64,000 nt of DNA from Russula earlei. Lineage: Eukaryota > Basidiomycota > Agaricomycetes > Russulales > Russulaceae. Position 1 is the stretch's first letter; each line of letters begins with the position of its first letter. The DNA lies in contig JAGFNK010000208.1 in the NCBI GenBank assembly GCA_025769875.1, positions 21,575 to 85,574 of the forward strand, read 5' to 3'. Positions 1 to 11,317 of the stretch are shown here, piece after piece. The position numbers were made by a program, and so were the translations under genes. The notes beneath the pieces are model-generated. The model was given only the letters and a program-made list of their open reading frames with translations. It did no database searches and had not been told where the DNA came from.

Positions 1-640
1 CTTGTTCTCGTCCTGGGCCGTTGCATCTGCACCGTGTTTGAGAAGGAGCCGAGCAACTTCCACATCTCGCACACGGTGCAAAGGAGTCCGCTTTGTGACA
101 TTCCGAGCTGTCGGCATCCGCGCCACGCTCAAGAAGGAACCGGACGACTTCCACACTCGACGCCTGGTGCAATGGGGTCATCTTGGCCTTGTCCTGAGCC
201 GTCACATCTGCGCCATAATCGAGAAGGAGCCGAACGTGGTCCACAGTTTGTGCTCGGTGCAGCGGAGTCCGCTTCCCCACGTCCTGGGCGGTTGCATCTG
301 CGCCGTGCTCGAGAAGGAGCCGGGCAACTTCCACACTCAGTGCATCGTGCAATGGAGTCTGCTTGCGATAGTCTTGGACTGTCGGATCCGCGCCATGTTC
401 GAGAAGAACCTGAGCAACTTCCACGCTCTGCGCCTGGTGCAATGAAGTCCGCTTATAGATGTCCTGGGCTGTCACGTCCGCGCCATGTTCAAGAAGGAGT
501 TTAGCAACTCTGACGCATGACACCACATGCAATGGCGTTGCACCGTTCGACGCGATCGAAGCGTTCACGTCTTGTGAGCGCTCGATGACCAGGAACTCCG
601 CAACGTCATATAGACCGTAGGTGGCAGCATAATGTAATGG
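1..640 (-). repeat. Ankyrin repeat array of 30-residue units
   Basis: On the minus strand the receptor's C-terminus is a tandem array with the pattern TPLHxAxSVEVARLLLEHGADATAQD. Equivalent bases recur at exactly 90-base spacing (243, 333, 423, 513), giving 30-residue units instead of the usual 33. The unit between 62 and 153 is 91 bases, a single-base frame break near 111-118. Neighbouring units are very similar, as expected if they are exchanged by unequal recombination. Confidence 0.9.
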
Positions 641-3423
641 CGTCGCTGGTAATCGTGATGGCATTCTCTCTGACACATTTACATACAAGAGACTTGGAGG
701 AGCATATACCCAGGCCCAGAGTGCAAGGTGGGGCAGATTGGGGTCAAAGAGACGTTTCATGCTGTCCTGTACATTGGGCCGCACACCCTGGAACCGGGCA
801 TGGCCCACTACCTGCGAGGCAGCATACCTGACCAGTGGAAAGTTCTTCAGGTTGTAGCGGCTGGTGCTTTTATTTAGATGAAATAGAACCCCGAGACAGG
901 CTTGCGCGACGGTCGTGTGAGCATGGGCCATGGATACATGGTAACGGGAAACGATGTCTCCAGCTTTGGCAAGGCGGGCCGACGTCAGATATTCCTTTAC
1001 GGAGAAATGCGAAAATTCAATAACTTGCGAACTGCCCGCTTGAACAATGGAAAGTAAGCTGGAGCACATAGATAGCACATCCTTTCCTGGGTCTTGGAGG
1101 CGCCAATCTGCAAGGTACAGTGGGCATGGCTCCGGCGCGGAAATTAACTGCAAGAATCTCCGCAAGCTCCTCGACACGAAGCGGACGAAGGGCTACCGCG
1201 ACATATTCGAATAGACGGTGAGCATATTCCCAGTTTTGTTCATCGATATCTTGTAAAATGCGCTCGTACGTCCCATCCAGGGTCTCCGGTAATCCGTCTA
1301 GAGCACGTCGAATACCAGCTGGGATGCAGCGGCGAAGGTAAACCAACTGACAGTAAACCCATCGGAACCTGTGTAGCTTGTATTAGGGAGAATCATTTAT
1401 GGTGCTAATTCCTTACATGCCGTCTGCTTTCTTGTTCAGCACATCAATAACCATTTTCTTGTCCACCGCTTTCCATCTTTGCATCGTGGGGTCAGAGTTT
1501 ACGACCGACTTGACATACTCGACAATGTCCAGAATTTGACCCCTCTCGCCATGTAGGGAGATAGAACGGAAAGCCAAACGATCGAGAACAAACTTTGATA
1601 TCAGCCTCCGGTCGGCTCGTGACGCATATGTGGAGATTCGGAATTTTCAAGTTGACAATCTCCGTAACAAGGCTAAGGACTTCTTCCCGAGGGGATGGCA
1701 TGGCAGTTGTGTTAGGCAGTTCGTCCAGCGCGTCCACGACCACGAAAACGGGGGCTTCCCGCGAGGCTTGCAACACACGGATGAAACACTGTATAAGTGC
1801 GTCGTCTCCAGGATGCTGAGAACCACGACAATGTGCAAGATAGAGGTCGGAAAGAATATGATAATAGGAGTCGGACTGATTACAAAGCTGGACCAGGAGG
1901 GATGAAAGCAATTCACGTCGGTCCTTCTTTTTATCCTCCCTGAAGTCACAATAGAAAAGGGCGAGGGAGGCTCGTCCTGATTTGCGCATCTCGTCGATAT
2001 CCTCGATAATCGCCGAACTGAGCAATGAGTTATGTCACTGAAGCAGAAATATCGGGAGGTGGACTCACCATAGCACGGTCTTCCCTGCCCCCGCTATAAA
2101 ACGGCAGATCATCAGCCCCAGCGAAGGGCGTGAATGGTCCAAAAAATACCGACGTTTTCCATGAATCCACAAAAGTGAGCTAGGGCTAGATGATTTCCAT
2201 TCAGAATAAGTGTTGCCTTCAAGGAACCATGTGGCCGTTCCACTATGGCGTGACTTGTGTGCAGTGTTGTGGTTTTTCCACGGATCAGGTGGAGAGAAGC
2301 CAATTTTTAAGGTCTTGCTGCAACTTTTCGCCTGCGAACAAAGGGTTTCAGCGTTCCAGATTTACGACATGAAGAAACGACCGACGTTTGGCCTTGGGTT
2401 TATTCATGCTCGCATTCCTCTGCGTTACTTATATGACCCAATCAGATGTAAAACAAAGCATATCGCTGCCAGCGAGACGTACTTGAAGGTTCCAAGGCAA
2501 TGTTAGCCAGCGCCCGAGTCCTGCCATCTAGAGGGAAGAACGTTCAGCCACAGGCGTGATGAGTCGACTTGAGTTTCCGCACCGTCCATGAGTACGTTGA
2601 TTTTCTGATCGATACCGTAGACTACCGCGAGGGCCTGTGCCCCAGTCGCCCGGGACTCTTCCTGGACCAGTCTATCAAGCCGCTGCAGCGCATCCTCCAC
2701 CTTGTTCTCCCCGAAAAGCTTCTTTACGAATTTCTCTGCGATCCGTTGAGGCGAGCGTGCAGTCGATGAAGATGGACAACTCACTCAGTCGCCCCTGTTT
2801 AACTTCTTTTGTCTCCAGTGCAAGCGTGGAGATAACTTCGACGATTATCTCCACGATCACATCTGTCATTGCCGGTGTAGGAGGGACCTTCGTGTAGATA
2901 TCGAGTCGGTTCAAGAACTTTCCGATGCACTCGAGCAGGTTGACGAGCGCATCGAAGCTTGCGCTAACGCCCTTGATCGTCTGATAAACCCGGATGTCAG
3001 AGGAATACACTCGTAAGAACCGGAAGACACATGCTGTGAAGAGGATTGCAAGGCCAGCAAATATTGCTCTTGCAGGTGGGAATGGCTATAAAGATAAACG
3101 TCGTCATCGACGTCTACTGCCGATCCATGCGAACGTACCGCGCTGATACAGTCGCGAAGGGTTGAGCAAGTGGATAACGCATGCAGAACATGGACCGCAG
3201 ACTTGAGTGAGTTCATTATCTTGCCGTCGTCTCGAGAATCGTGGAACGTAGATAGTTGGTCTCGAAAAAAGGCAGTTGTGGACTCTACGGAGTTGCATGT
3301 TTGGAGCTGCTTGGAGAAAGGGTGGTCGGCTAGTTTTGTCCCCGTCTGTGTTTCGTAGTCCCGCAGGGCTGCATCGAAGAGCAATTTGAATCGAGAGGAG
3401 CTAGATGGGCCAGGGTCACACAT
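1..3423 (-). CDS. Goodbye-NACHT-ankyrin STAND receptor (fungal NLR-like), C-terminus beyond window
   Basis: Predicted cytosolic signal-transducing ATPase of the fungal NLR-like class, thought to act in non-self recognition. The start at 3423 opens a Goodbye domain (ALRDYETQTGTKLADHPF, then SVESTTAFF). The NACHT core follows: WIHGK plus PGAGKT (Walker A, rebuilt only by splicing), FVVVDALDELP (Walker B) and ICVTSRPEADIK. Next come the winged-helix-like part (GLPETLDGTYERILQDI, then FSHFSVKEYLTSARLA) and ankyrin repeats from about 640 to 1. Introns that restore family-like sequence: 3086-3138, 2736-2784, 2332-2482, 2094-2153, 2018-2068, 1369-1416; a 48-base in-frame intron near 2992-3039 is possible. 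Four places need one base removed (about 2293-2299, 1591-1597, 1113-1117, 111-118), so it is either a pseudogene or carries sequence errors. Family assignment is secure; activity is unknown. Confidence 0.88.
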
Positions 3424-3851
3424 GATACGAGTGGAGCAGATGGTGCAGATTGAACTGAGCGCTCTCGAGGCACCGCTCAGCGCTCAACGCACCGCCTGAC
3501 TGTTATCTCTTCGGCTGCGGCTGCGGTTCTGTATACAAACGCTCACCATCATGCACATGCTTTCCGGTTGTCGGCTGCAATTCGGTCTGCAATCCGAGCC
3601 AACGTCTATCGCCACAGGGTTGGGGTCATCAGTCAGGATCCCGGGTCGATGAATGTATCAAGATGATGACCTGACCCAACCCGTTTCTCACAGCACTGGG
3701 ATCTTCATTTCTGCCACGTATATAAGGCGCAAAATATCGAGATTAGTTAATATCTCTCCTCCCCCATCATCTCCCACCTTGAAACGATGCTTGTGCACCC
3801 TCCCTCCCCCTGCAAGATATCGAGTACAGAAATTCTACAATCGCGCACCGT
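3424..3851. other. Intergenic, 5' flank of the STAND gene
   Basis: No gene seen. It holds the upstream region of the minus-strand receptor and the 3' flank of the coiled-coil gene. A pyrimidine-rich stretch lies at about 3755-3815. No convincing core promoter was identified. Confidence 0.5.
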
Positions 3852-6800
3852 TTATTTGTCTGCCTCTATCCCGTCCCCGTCTCCGTCGCCCCACGGGCTG
3901 AACTTGATCTTACCTGGTCGAGGCATGGAAACACCGAAGCTCCCGCAGCCAACTACGTCCCGTGCCCGCGCCAGCGCCAATATCGAACCAGGGGCGACCA
4001 AGCGGGTTGCCCGACGCAACGGGATGAGCTGGCACATGGGTGAGTTCAGGAGAAGTTGGCCCACTGCCAACTTCGCTCAGGCTGGGCAACCGCTCGAGGC
4101 TCGTGTTTGTCGATCCGCCAAGAGCGCGATGTAGCGCCTCGCGTTCTGCTGGTGAGGGTACAAATGCGCGAGCAAGCCCCGAGAGGAAGCCGGGTGTACC
4201 TGTGCTCGTCGCCGTTGCGTTGCTTTTGAGGATATCGCCCATACTGCCGGTGCCGGTGCTCTTTGCGGCCCCTGATAACAGAAACCCAGACGCAGAAGCA
4301 GATGCTGGCGCCACAGGCGCGCCGAACGGCGGCTCGGGGGAGAAGCTGAAGACCTTGGCATCGGGGTTGAGGCCCCTTCGTGGTTCTGTGCCATCGATGG
4401 TCGCACGCCTTTCCTTGTCAGGACCATGCCCCCACCAGCCTCGCGCTTCCTGCGGGGGTACAGCTGCAGGTCGGGGAGAGAGTGGATCTGAATTGGCACG
4501 TGACGACCACACCGGGGACACATTTATCGAATCTGAGGTTATCCGATGGCGAGGTGGCCGGTGAATGCCAAATGATTCAAATCCTTCTGTGGGGTCATCA
4601 CTGACGCTAGGGAAAACGTGATGATGGGACTCAGATCCAATAGCGGGGACAGACCCGGAGACAGAGGGATGATTCCGCCAATCACGATCATCAAAAGGTT
4701 CGCTGTCGGATGGAAATCTCCTGGGGAGCACATCCTCTGATCCGATTTCCCCTATGGAAGTGGGTGAAGACATGCTGTCGAGGGACTTATTAAGGCCATC
4801 TGAGATGAGCGGAAGTGTGCATCTTTCATTCCTGGCGTCAGAATCGCTGAACGGCAAAAAGTTGGAGGCCGGGATGGGATTGGACAGAGAGGCAATGTCT
4901 TCATCAAAGATGGAATATCCCTTGGCAAGGTTGGCAAGCGATTGGGGAGACCCGATGGGATGTAGCTGGGACCGTGAAGATGGGTCATATCCGATATTGA
5001 GGGGAGGCACGGTGGTGAGAGTGCAAAGAGGCGGCGAGCTACCAGTAGAGCCGGGTCCCAAGCCACCACGCTCGCGATCCCGATCAGAATCCTTCTCCAA
5101 GGGCGTCGGGAAAGGATCGAGGATGTCATGCTCCATTTTGTCTGGGATCGATAGGCTAAATTCGACGGCAGGGATTCGTTCCCAAGTGTCCGGCCCTTGC
5201 ATGGGCATGAATCCATACTTATGATGATCTTGTTCGTGCTGCAGGGCCGCGGCCTTCTCCCGTGCAGCCGCCAACGCAACGCGCTCGCTTTCGATGGATT
5301 CCTCGAGCTCACGAACACGGTCATTGAGCGCCATCACAACCTCTTCTGCGACGCTAACCTCTCGCTTTCGTTGTTTGACCTGGGCACTGATATCCGACTC
5401 CTCTTGTGCAGTCGCTTCGCCGGCCAATAGTATCGCCTGCCTCATCCTGTTGTACCTGCACCTCGAGCGCACGAATCTCCTCACCGAGTTTCTCGATACG
5501 TGTTCCCGCTTCTGCTTTGGCTTTCTGGGTGGCGCGAAGGCGGCGTTCGGCATCACGCTTGCCCGCTTCTGCTGCTCGTCTGTTATCCTCGAGTGCTTTT
5601 ATACGCGCCTTGAGTTCACTACGGGCGACATCGTCAATGCGCTTTGCTTCGCGGACACTGGTCAACTCGGCACCGAGGGCGGCATCAACTGCGGTGGCTG
5701 CGCTAGTGTGCTCAGACAATTGATTGCGCAACCCAAGGTTGAGGGCGCGGGTCTGACTTATTTGTTGGATGAGCTCCGCAACAGCAGGGATAGAATCGAA
5801 ATTTGGCGAAGGTCTGTTGGGAGCTGCACCACTTGTGGATGGTGGCGACGGGGGATAATGTTGAGGGAAAGGCCGTTGATGAGAAGCCGGAGGCTGGGGT
5901 GCGGTCAAAGACTGGCTGTGCTTGGGTGTGTGGAGAGGCAGCACGGCAGATTTCGGGAGCGGAGGTGGTGACGAACTGCGATGAGGATGCGATGTCGATC
6001 GATCACGAGAACGTAGTTTTGGAGGTGCCGATCGTTGAGGCGTGCGAGGGTCGTGGGTGGTGGTTGGGAAGGGAAGGCCTGCGTGCGACGGCGCGCCGAA
6101 AAGGAGTGGAACAAAGGGAAAAGTGCGTGAAAAATTCGGTCTATCATGTCATCATCGCTACGCTTACCGCTGAAATCTTCACGTCGGTCGAGTGCTTTAA
6201 TGTTCAGAATCCCTGAGCTCCAGCCCTCTTCATCTCCCTTGGGATGAAGATCGGGCTGGGATGGCCAAGCGGGATCGACAACGCCGCCTCTCCACCATCT
6301 CCCGAAAGCCCCGACGAACCAGACTTCCTTGAGAGGAAAAGGGTCGTGATCCGAGGTCCCCGTGGCATTGCGAGTTGAGACGACAGAAGACATCTCGCGA
6401 GATGGGGGATTGGTCTTCGGATTAGGTATGACAGCGGCGATTGTGAAGAAACCGAAGCTATGGAAGGCGTGGCGTGGCGTGCGGAGAGCAATAGCAGCGC
6501 GATTAGAGAAATGAAACGCGGATGAGCCTGATTCGAGTGAACCGAAGCTTGAAGGTGATCGGGGTGAAGAGGAGCAGTAGTCGTCCGTCTTTGAACCTTC
6601 GGTGTTTGTGTGATCAGGGTCTGAGGGATCGTCGAGTCGGGAAAGGTGATGGCGAAAGGATCGCTCTGTGAGATAAGACCGAAAGGAGGTTTCTGATGGG
6701 TTTGTGAGGTAGGCTAGAAAAAGATGTACGCGATGAGTAAGGACGTATAGAGCAGACATGAGGATGGAAGTGCAACGGAGGAGGAAATCATGCATCACGT

Positions 6801-7206
6801 TGGGCCAAGCCTCAGTCATGTTTGCCGAGCAAAGCGAAATGATGAAAACGGAAAAGGAAAGGGCAAATGAAAAGAGTTATCGGAGACACTGACCAAGACA
6901 AAGGAAGAGGAAAATGATGAGGGTAGCGATGAACATGGACCTGAACTCTATGCGGGTGGTGAAGAGAGAGAAGTAGGATTGGGGGGAGGGAGGGGTAGCT
7001 GCGGTGGATGTCGCCAGCATGACTCCCAAAGTTCCGCAGGCGAAAGAAAGGGAGAACTTGAGCAAAGGGTGGTCGTTGGGTGAAGCTGGATTCTGATCAG
7101 TGAGCGAGGCCGTTGTGAGAAGGGGACGTCCGCGACGAAGCGTCGTCCCCGTTGTGTTTGTCTTTTGACTCGACGACGACAACGAAATCCTCCGTCGCTC
7201 ACTCAA
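3852..7206 (-). CDS. Membrane-anchored coiled-coil protein, function unknown
   Basis: Not a family I recognise. The N-terminal exon (7206 to about 6894) is basic and Ser-rich, then has two hydrophobic segments (LLKFSLSFACGTLGVMLA and FIATLIIFLFLCLG). The next exon carries another hydrophobic stretch (MSALYVLTHRVHLFLAYL). The intron 6079-6167 is clear and restores EDFSG to LPF. Then comes a Pro-rich linker, a long coiled coil (about 5800-5240, heptads rich in E, R, K and A) and a Ser/Pro-rich tail ending in SPWGDGDGDGIEADK. Two single-base frame breaks are needed, near 5427-5445 inside the coiled coil and near 3955-3970; without the latter the protein stops at 3910. The junction of the first intron (donor at 6893) is also out of phase by one base. 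Confident that it is one gene; role unknown. Confidence 0.65.
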
Positions 7207-7330
7207 AATTTCTCAAAAAAATTATAGTATTACTGCATTCTTTCTCACGACGTAAATGAATGGGGATGGCTCGAACTTAAGTCTACTCTTCTATCATATC
7301 CCCGTCGTCTGAGCACACCGCCTACAGCTG

Positions 7331-8032
7331 TCAGCTCGTCCCCGCGGTCGGCTCAGAAGGAGGTGCTCTACTTGGTGGCTCCTCCGCTGCAATTTCTATT
7401 TCTGCCTCGATCCGCTCACGCGCCCGTACTACCTTTGACTGAAGGTAATGCGAATGCCGAGACGTTGGCGCACCTCGCGCACCAGGCGAGGCTGGTGGCG
7501 GCACCTCTGGGGGCGAGTTTGCCTTGAACAAGTGTCCATAGTTCTAATCGTCGGAAAGAGGAAGCGGCGGAGGGGGAGACGTGTCAAGTCCAGGGACGGT
7601 TTGAGTAAATTATGAACGTACTTGTAGGATCTGCTCTAAGCCATCCCCGCGTTTCGTGTTGAGAATTAGATGCGCTTCGTCCAGTGTCATCCTATGCTCG
7701 CGAGTCAGCTTGTCCGTCATAGAACCCGTCGTCGCATTCCCAACGCCTGCGACGTCTGAACCCATAGCGCCTTGGGGGCGGTGTTTTGCATCTACATCAG
7801 AAAGAAAGGATAAAAAACCCAAGGAGAGCAAGCTTAGCCGTCTAGTGGTTGCTACGTGAAGCCTCCTGCACGAAAACACACTTTTCGCAGCCTGTCGGGC
7901 GGCCTCCAGTAGTGCCTTTCCAAATATTTGGGTTCCGGTAATAAGGATTTGGATGATAATTTTCGGTGCCGACTGGGGAAAGCAGAAACCGTATGTCATT
8001 GCGCCATAAATACGAGCCATGATACATACCAT
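7331..8032 (-). CDS. PAM16: Mitochondrial import motor subunit PAM16/TIM16
   Basis: Inner-membrane J-like protein that binds the J-protein PAM18 and controls Hsp70 in the presequence translocase motor. Spliced sequence starts MSAPKIIIQILITGTQIFGK, with a hydrophobic N-terminal helix, then LLEAARQAAKN, the J-like core MTLDEAHLILNTKRGDGLEQIL, HLFKAN, and the conserved end HYLQSKVVRARERIEAE. The core lacks the HPD motif, as expected for PAM16. Introns 7973-8029, 7792-7881 and 7544-7621 are all GT-AG; the CDS is in frame and gives 158 residues, slightly long because of a Pro/Glu-rich tail. The first coding exon contains only the start codon ATG (8030-8032). Confidence 0.93.
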
Positions 8033-8248
8033 GCGGTGCCTCGCTCGACTGATGCGGAGGGTTGATGACGGACTTGCTTGTGCTAGTCGTACGCGCCAAA
8101 CTTCCTCAGCCAAGGGCGGCATGTGCCGGAACGTGTACCGGAACTTCGGACCGATCAGTGCTTGGCGCGTTGGTGAAGTGATCGATGGCTCATCATCCCC
8201 GACCCCGCCACCAACGAAACGAAACAAAAAAAAATATTGTGGGGACCC

Positions 8249-9420
8249 ATGGACGTGGATCCGTCACCCAAAAGGGCACGCGATGAGTTCCGCTCCGTCA
8301 AGGCATCTATTGTCCTTGCTGTCCCTCCCGTCTTTGCAAATCGACTGCGATGCGGCGCGGAGGAGATGCTCGACACCATGATCATGAGGTGTGCCCTTTC
8401 GTAGCTCTCAGCCCCCCCCCCCAAGCAGCTCCGTTCCTCTCATCACCTCCTCCTCGTGCGCCTTGCAGGTACGAGCCCGCGCTAAATGGTGTTGTCCTCG
8501 CCCACTCAGACGTTCACTTCCTCAACCGTGTCGCGCGGCTCCAGGCAGATAGCCCGTTCGCGATTTGCCGTGTAGGATTCGAGGCTCTCGTCTGGAACCC
8601 TACAATCGGCATGAAACTCAGTGCGTGTCATCGTCGCCTCCTCTCTCGCGTCTCTCATCCTAACTCGGAGGGGATGTTCCCATATCACCTTCCTGTGCTG
8701 ACAAATTGCTACGACACCAGCCGGACGGGTGGCTCTTTGCTCTCCCGATCACGTATCGTTGCTCGTGCATCGCACGTTCAACGTGTCCATTCCGCGGCAC
8801 CACATACCCACGGATCAGTGGGAGTTCGAGTATGGCCCGGCGGAGAACGACCCCGAATATGGCAACGTCGATGATGACATGGATGCATATGCTACCGCAG
8901 ACGCCAAAGGGGACGATGCGCAGCCTCCTGATCATCGCGGGCGCTGGGTTCACAAGGTCACTGGCGACCGCCTTGGAGGGAAAGACCGATGGCTCCAGTT
9001 CACGGTTGTGGGGTGGGCCTCCTTGCATTTTTTTTCTTAGTGTTGTGAGTGTCTAACTACCAGCCCCACACAGGACTAACCGTCGCGAATCAAATGCTCT
9101 CTTTAATTGGTTCCGTACAACCCAACCCTTTCTCCCCAGACCATATTTCACAGACGAAACTCGATCGGGAACAACGCCAGCCATCGCCACGCCCAGTCGC
9201 CGAATCAGAAGCATCGGATGGCGAAGAGCCGGACGCGTTCACCGTCGAGCCAAGTTCGGCCGGCGACGAACGCGGGCAGCGACGGAAGGAGAAAGAAAGG
9301 AGAGGAAAGGGGGAAACGCTAATGCCGAGAGGGAAGGAGGAGAAGGCGAAGCGGAAACGAAAAGGGGCCAATGACGTGCCCAAGTCGGAACACAAGCCAA
9401 AACGTAGAAAGGCGTCGTAG
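8249..9420 (+). CDS. RPA43: DNA-directed RNA polymerase I subunit RPA43
   Basis: Stalk subunit of RNA polymerase I, nucleolar, contacts the initiation factor Rrn3. Exon 1 (8249-8388) has LAVPPVFANRLRCGAEEML; exon 2 (8469-8620) has the shared RPB7-like fold (LNGVVLAHSDVHFLNRVARL); exon 3 (8721-9012) has the hallmark LCSPDHVSLLVHRTFNVSIP followed by RHHIPTDQWEFEY; exon 4 (9074-9420) starts GLTVANQMLSLIGSVQP and ends in a Lys/Arg-rich tail (KRKRKGANDVPKSEHKPKRR). Introns are 8389-8468, 8621-8720 and about 9013-9073. The last donor is out of phase by one base beside the run GGGG; with one G fewer the CDS is in frame at 309 residues. It is divergent from PAM16, with about 215 bases between the starts. 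Confidence 0.92.
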
Positions 9421-9556
9421 GAGGAGCTGTCAGATGGTTGTCCAAGTCGTTCGCTACAGTTAAACTTTGATTGAGCTCTGCGAGAATGGCCCGCGGCAGA
9501 TCATTTGTATCACTGGTAGTCTGTTTCCAAACCAAACTAGTATCATTGAAAACAAA

Positions 9557-9638
9557 AGGTACTACCAGGACTCGAACCTGGGTTAACGGAATCCAATTCC
9601 ATCAGAATCCGCTGTGATAACCGCTACACTATAGCACC
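9557..9638 (-). tRNA. tRNA-Gln(CUG) with short intron
   Basis: Minus-strand cloverleaf. Acceptor GGTGCTA pairs with TAGTACC, discriminator T at 9557. The anticodon stem GCGGA pairs with TCCGT and the loop TTCTGAT gives anticodon CTG. About 10 extra bases after position 37 form a canonical tRNA intron. The T-arm is CCAGG TTCGAGT CCTGG. A T-rich run follows on the minus strand as a Pol III terminator. Confidence 0.9.
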
Positions 9639-9786
9639 ATCATCTTCTGAATGATGGATCATACAGATCTAGGAGATTGTACCTAGTCGTCTTATCTAAT
9701 CCTTTGCAGCACAGCATACATTCCCTTTTCCCCGACTTCTGCATGCTCTCCTTCCCATTGCACGGTCCTCCAATAAGCCGCAATTC

Positions 9787-11022
9787 ATGATGGACTCATT
9801 TGACTCGGAGGGCTTCCCTGCGAGCGGCTCGCGGCTCCTTTCGCAATCTCCCCAATTCTCCTTTGCCTCCGCCAACTCAACTGTAAACACAGGACCAGGG
9901 GGAGACGATCTCTCACTCTCCGAGCTCTACTCCGACAATCTCCTCCCCGGAAGGCAAGTCCGGACCGCCCACAACCCAAAAACGCGACCGTCGATCGCTC
10001 AAGCTCTCGGTTTTGGCGCGCCGCTCGATCAGTCCGACGACCAGAGCATGTTGAAAGAGGGGGAAGAGGGCGGGGGAGAGCTCGATGATGAAGAAGGTGC
10101 TGGCGAGGCTGATGTGACCGTGACCGTGCGTGGAAGCGGCGAGGATGCGGACAGGACAACTATTGCCACCCAATCGCGAGAGGAGAAGATGCAACGCGAT
10201 ATTCTCTTGCTGCGACAGTTGAATAGCACATTCGCGGTATACAACGACGCGCTTCGGCAGGCGCAAGCGGCCACGGGAGTGAGTCGCCCATATTGGCTCC
10301 GCTTGCAATTGTTACGCTGATGCGAGTTTTCTTTTCTATTTTTCTATCCACCGACAGCGTATTGCCAAGCAGCTCGAGCAGACAGACGTGCTTCTCAACA
10401 AGTACATCAACATTCTTTCCAAGTCCGAGCAGTTCTCGCGGCTCATTTTTGACGAGCGATGGATCGGCGCCGAGGCGGTATGTATCCAAGTCGTCTCTTT
10501 CTCCCGCCTCCCCCCCTTGGCGGTGCTCTGACACTTGCGTGCTGGGCTCAGGACGAAGCGCTGCTTGAAGAGGAGGCACGTGTGCAGGAAGAACGGCGTC
10601 GTCGCGAAGACGAGGAACGCAAACGCGCGGCGCATCGCGAGCAGGAGCGGAGGGAGAAGGAGGAGCTCGAGCGTGCCATGCGCGATGAAGCGGAGCGTCT
10701 GGAGCGCGAGAAGAGAGACAGAACGGCTGCGCGGAGCAGTAGCGGCGTGCGAGGTGTACGTGGTACACGTGCATTCATGCGCGCCGGTGCTACGACGAGA
10801 GGGGTCTCGAGGTCAGGTGCGCAATGTTTCACACCTCTCTGCTGAGAGGTCTTTTTTTTATTTTAGAAAAACTCTGTTGCAGTGTCTGCCTCGTCCACTG
10901 GTGCTAGCGGTCACACCAAAGCAACGAGCGGGACGGCCTCGAAAACCGCAAGGCCGTCGTCTGCTGTGTCCACAACACGGGGCACAACTGGCATACCTCG
11001 CGGCGTGTCGAAACGACCTTGA
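9787..11022 (+). CDS. DUO1: DASH complex subunit DUO1
   Basis: Component of the DASH/Dam1 ring that couples kinetochores to microtubules. The diagnostic core is REEKMQRDILLLRQLNSTFA plus VYNDALRQAQ, then after an intron RIAKQLEQTDVLLNKYINIL and SKSEQFSRLIFDERWIGAEA. A long charged helix rich in E, R and K follows, then a Ser/Thr-rich tail ending GIPRGVSKRP. Exons: 9787-10278, 10358-10477, 10552-10816, 10867-11022. The last junction is out of phase by one base beside an A5 run at 10867; with A4 the CDS is in frame at 343 residues. An alternative donor at GGG|gtctcg, just upstream, would also keep frame, so the exact end of exon 3 is uncertain. Confidence 0.9.
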
Positions 11023-11317
11023 TAGAAACGCAGATCATGACCCCTTACGTTGATCGTACTCAGCGTTCCTCGATCTTCGCTGGTCCTTTTCATGGAGCCG
11101 GGCGGCTGAAACCCATTGCGCCAAGGTGTTCCAATCATCCCTGCATATGGCCGTCATGGTCTGGCATAGAATGGATGCTTGCTGCTTTCCGGTTTCCGCG
11201 CGTTCACAATTGAGTCCCTCGCCGATCATAAATGACCGCGTTCAGTACAGTAATTAATAAAACGTTGATTACTTAATCACCATCTTTGCGTTCAAGCTGT
11301 GCTCGCCGTCAGGCAGG

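Noticed and set aside
1..640. CRISPR-like periodic repeat
   Set aside because: The 90-base period is a coding ankyrin array in a eukaryotic gene, with no spacers.
3885..3910. A 16-base intron near the end of the coiled-coil gene (gtaagatcaagttcag)
   Set aside because: Too short to splice; a single-base frame break a little upstream explains the continued open frame better.
4040..4564. Long plus-strand open frames opposite the coiled-coil gene (also 4754-5224 and 5294-5971)
   Set aside because: Antisense shadows of a GC-rich coding strand; the minus strand has the coiled-coil heptads and a supported intron.
5423..5446. A 19-base intron that would keep the coiled-coil gene in frame
   Set aside because: Far shorter than any other intron here (shortest supported is about 41-43 bases); a single extra base is simpler.
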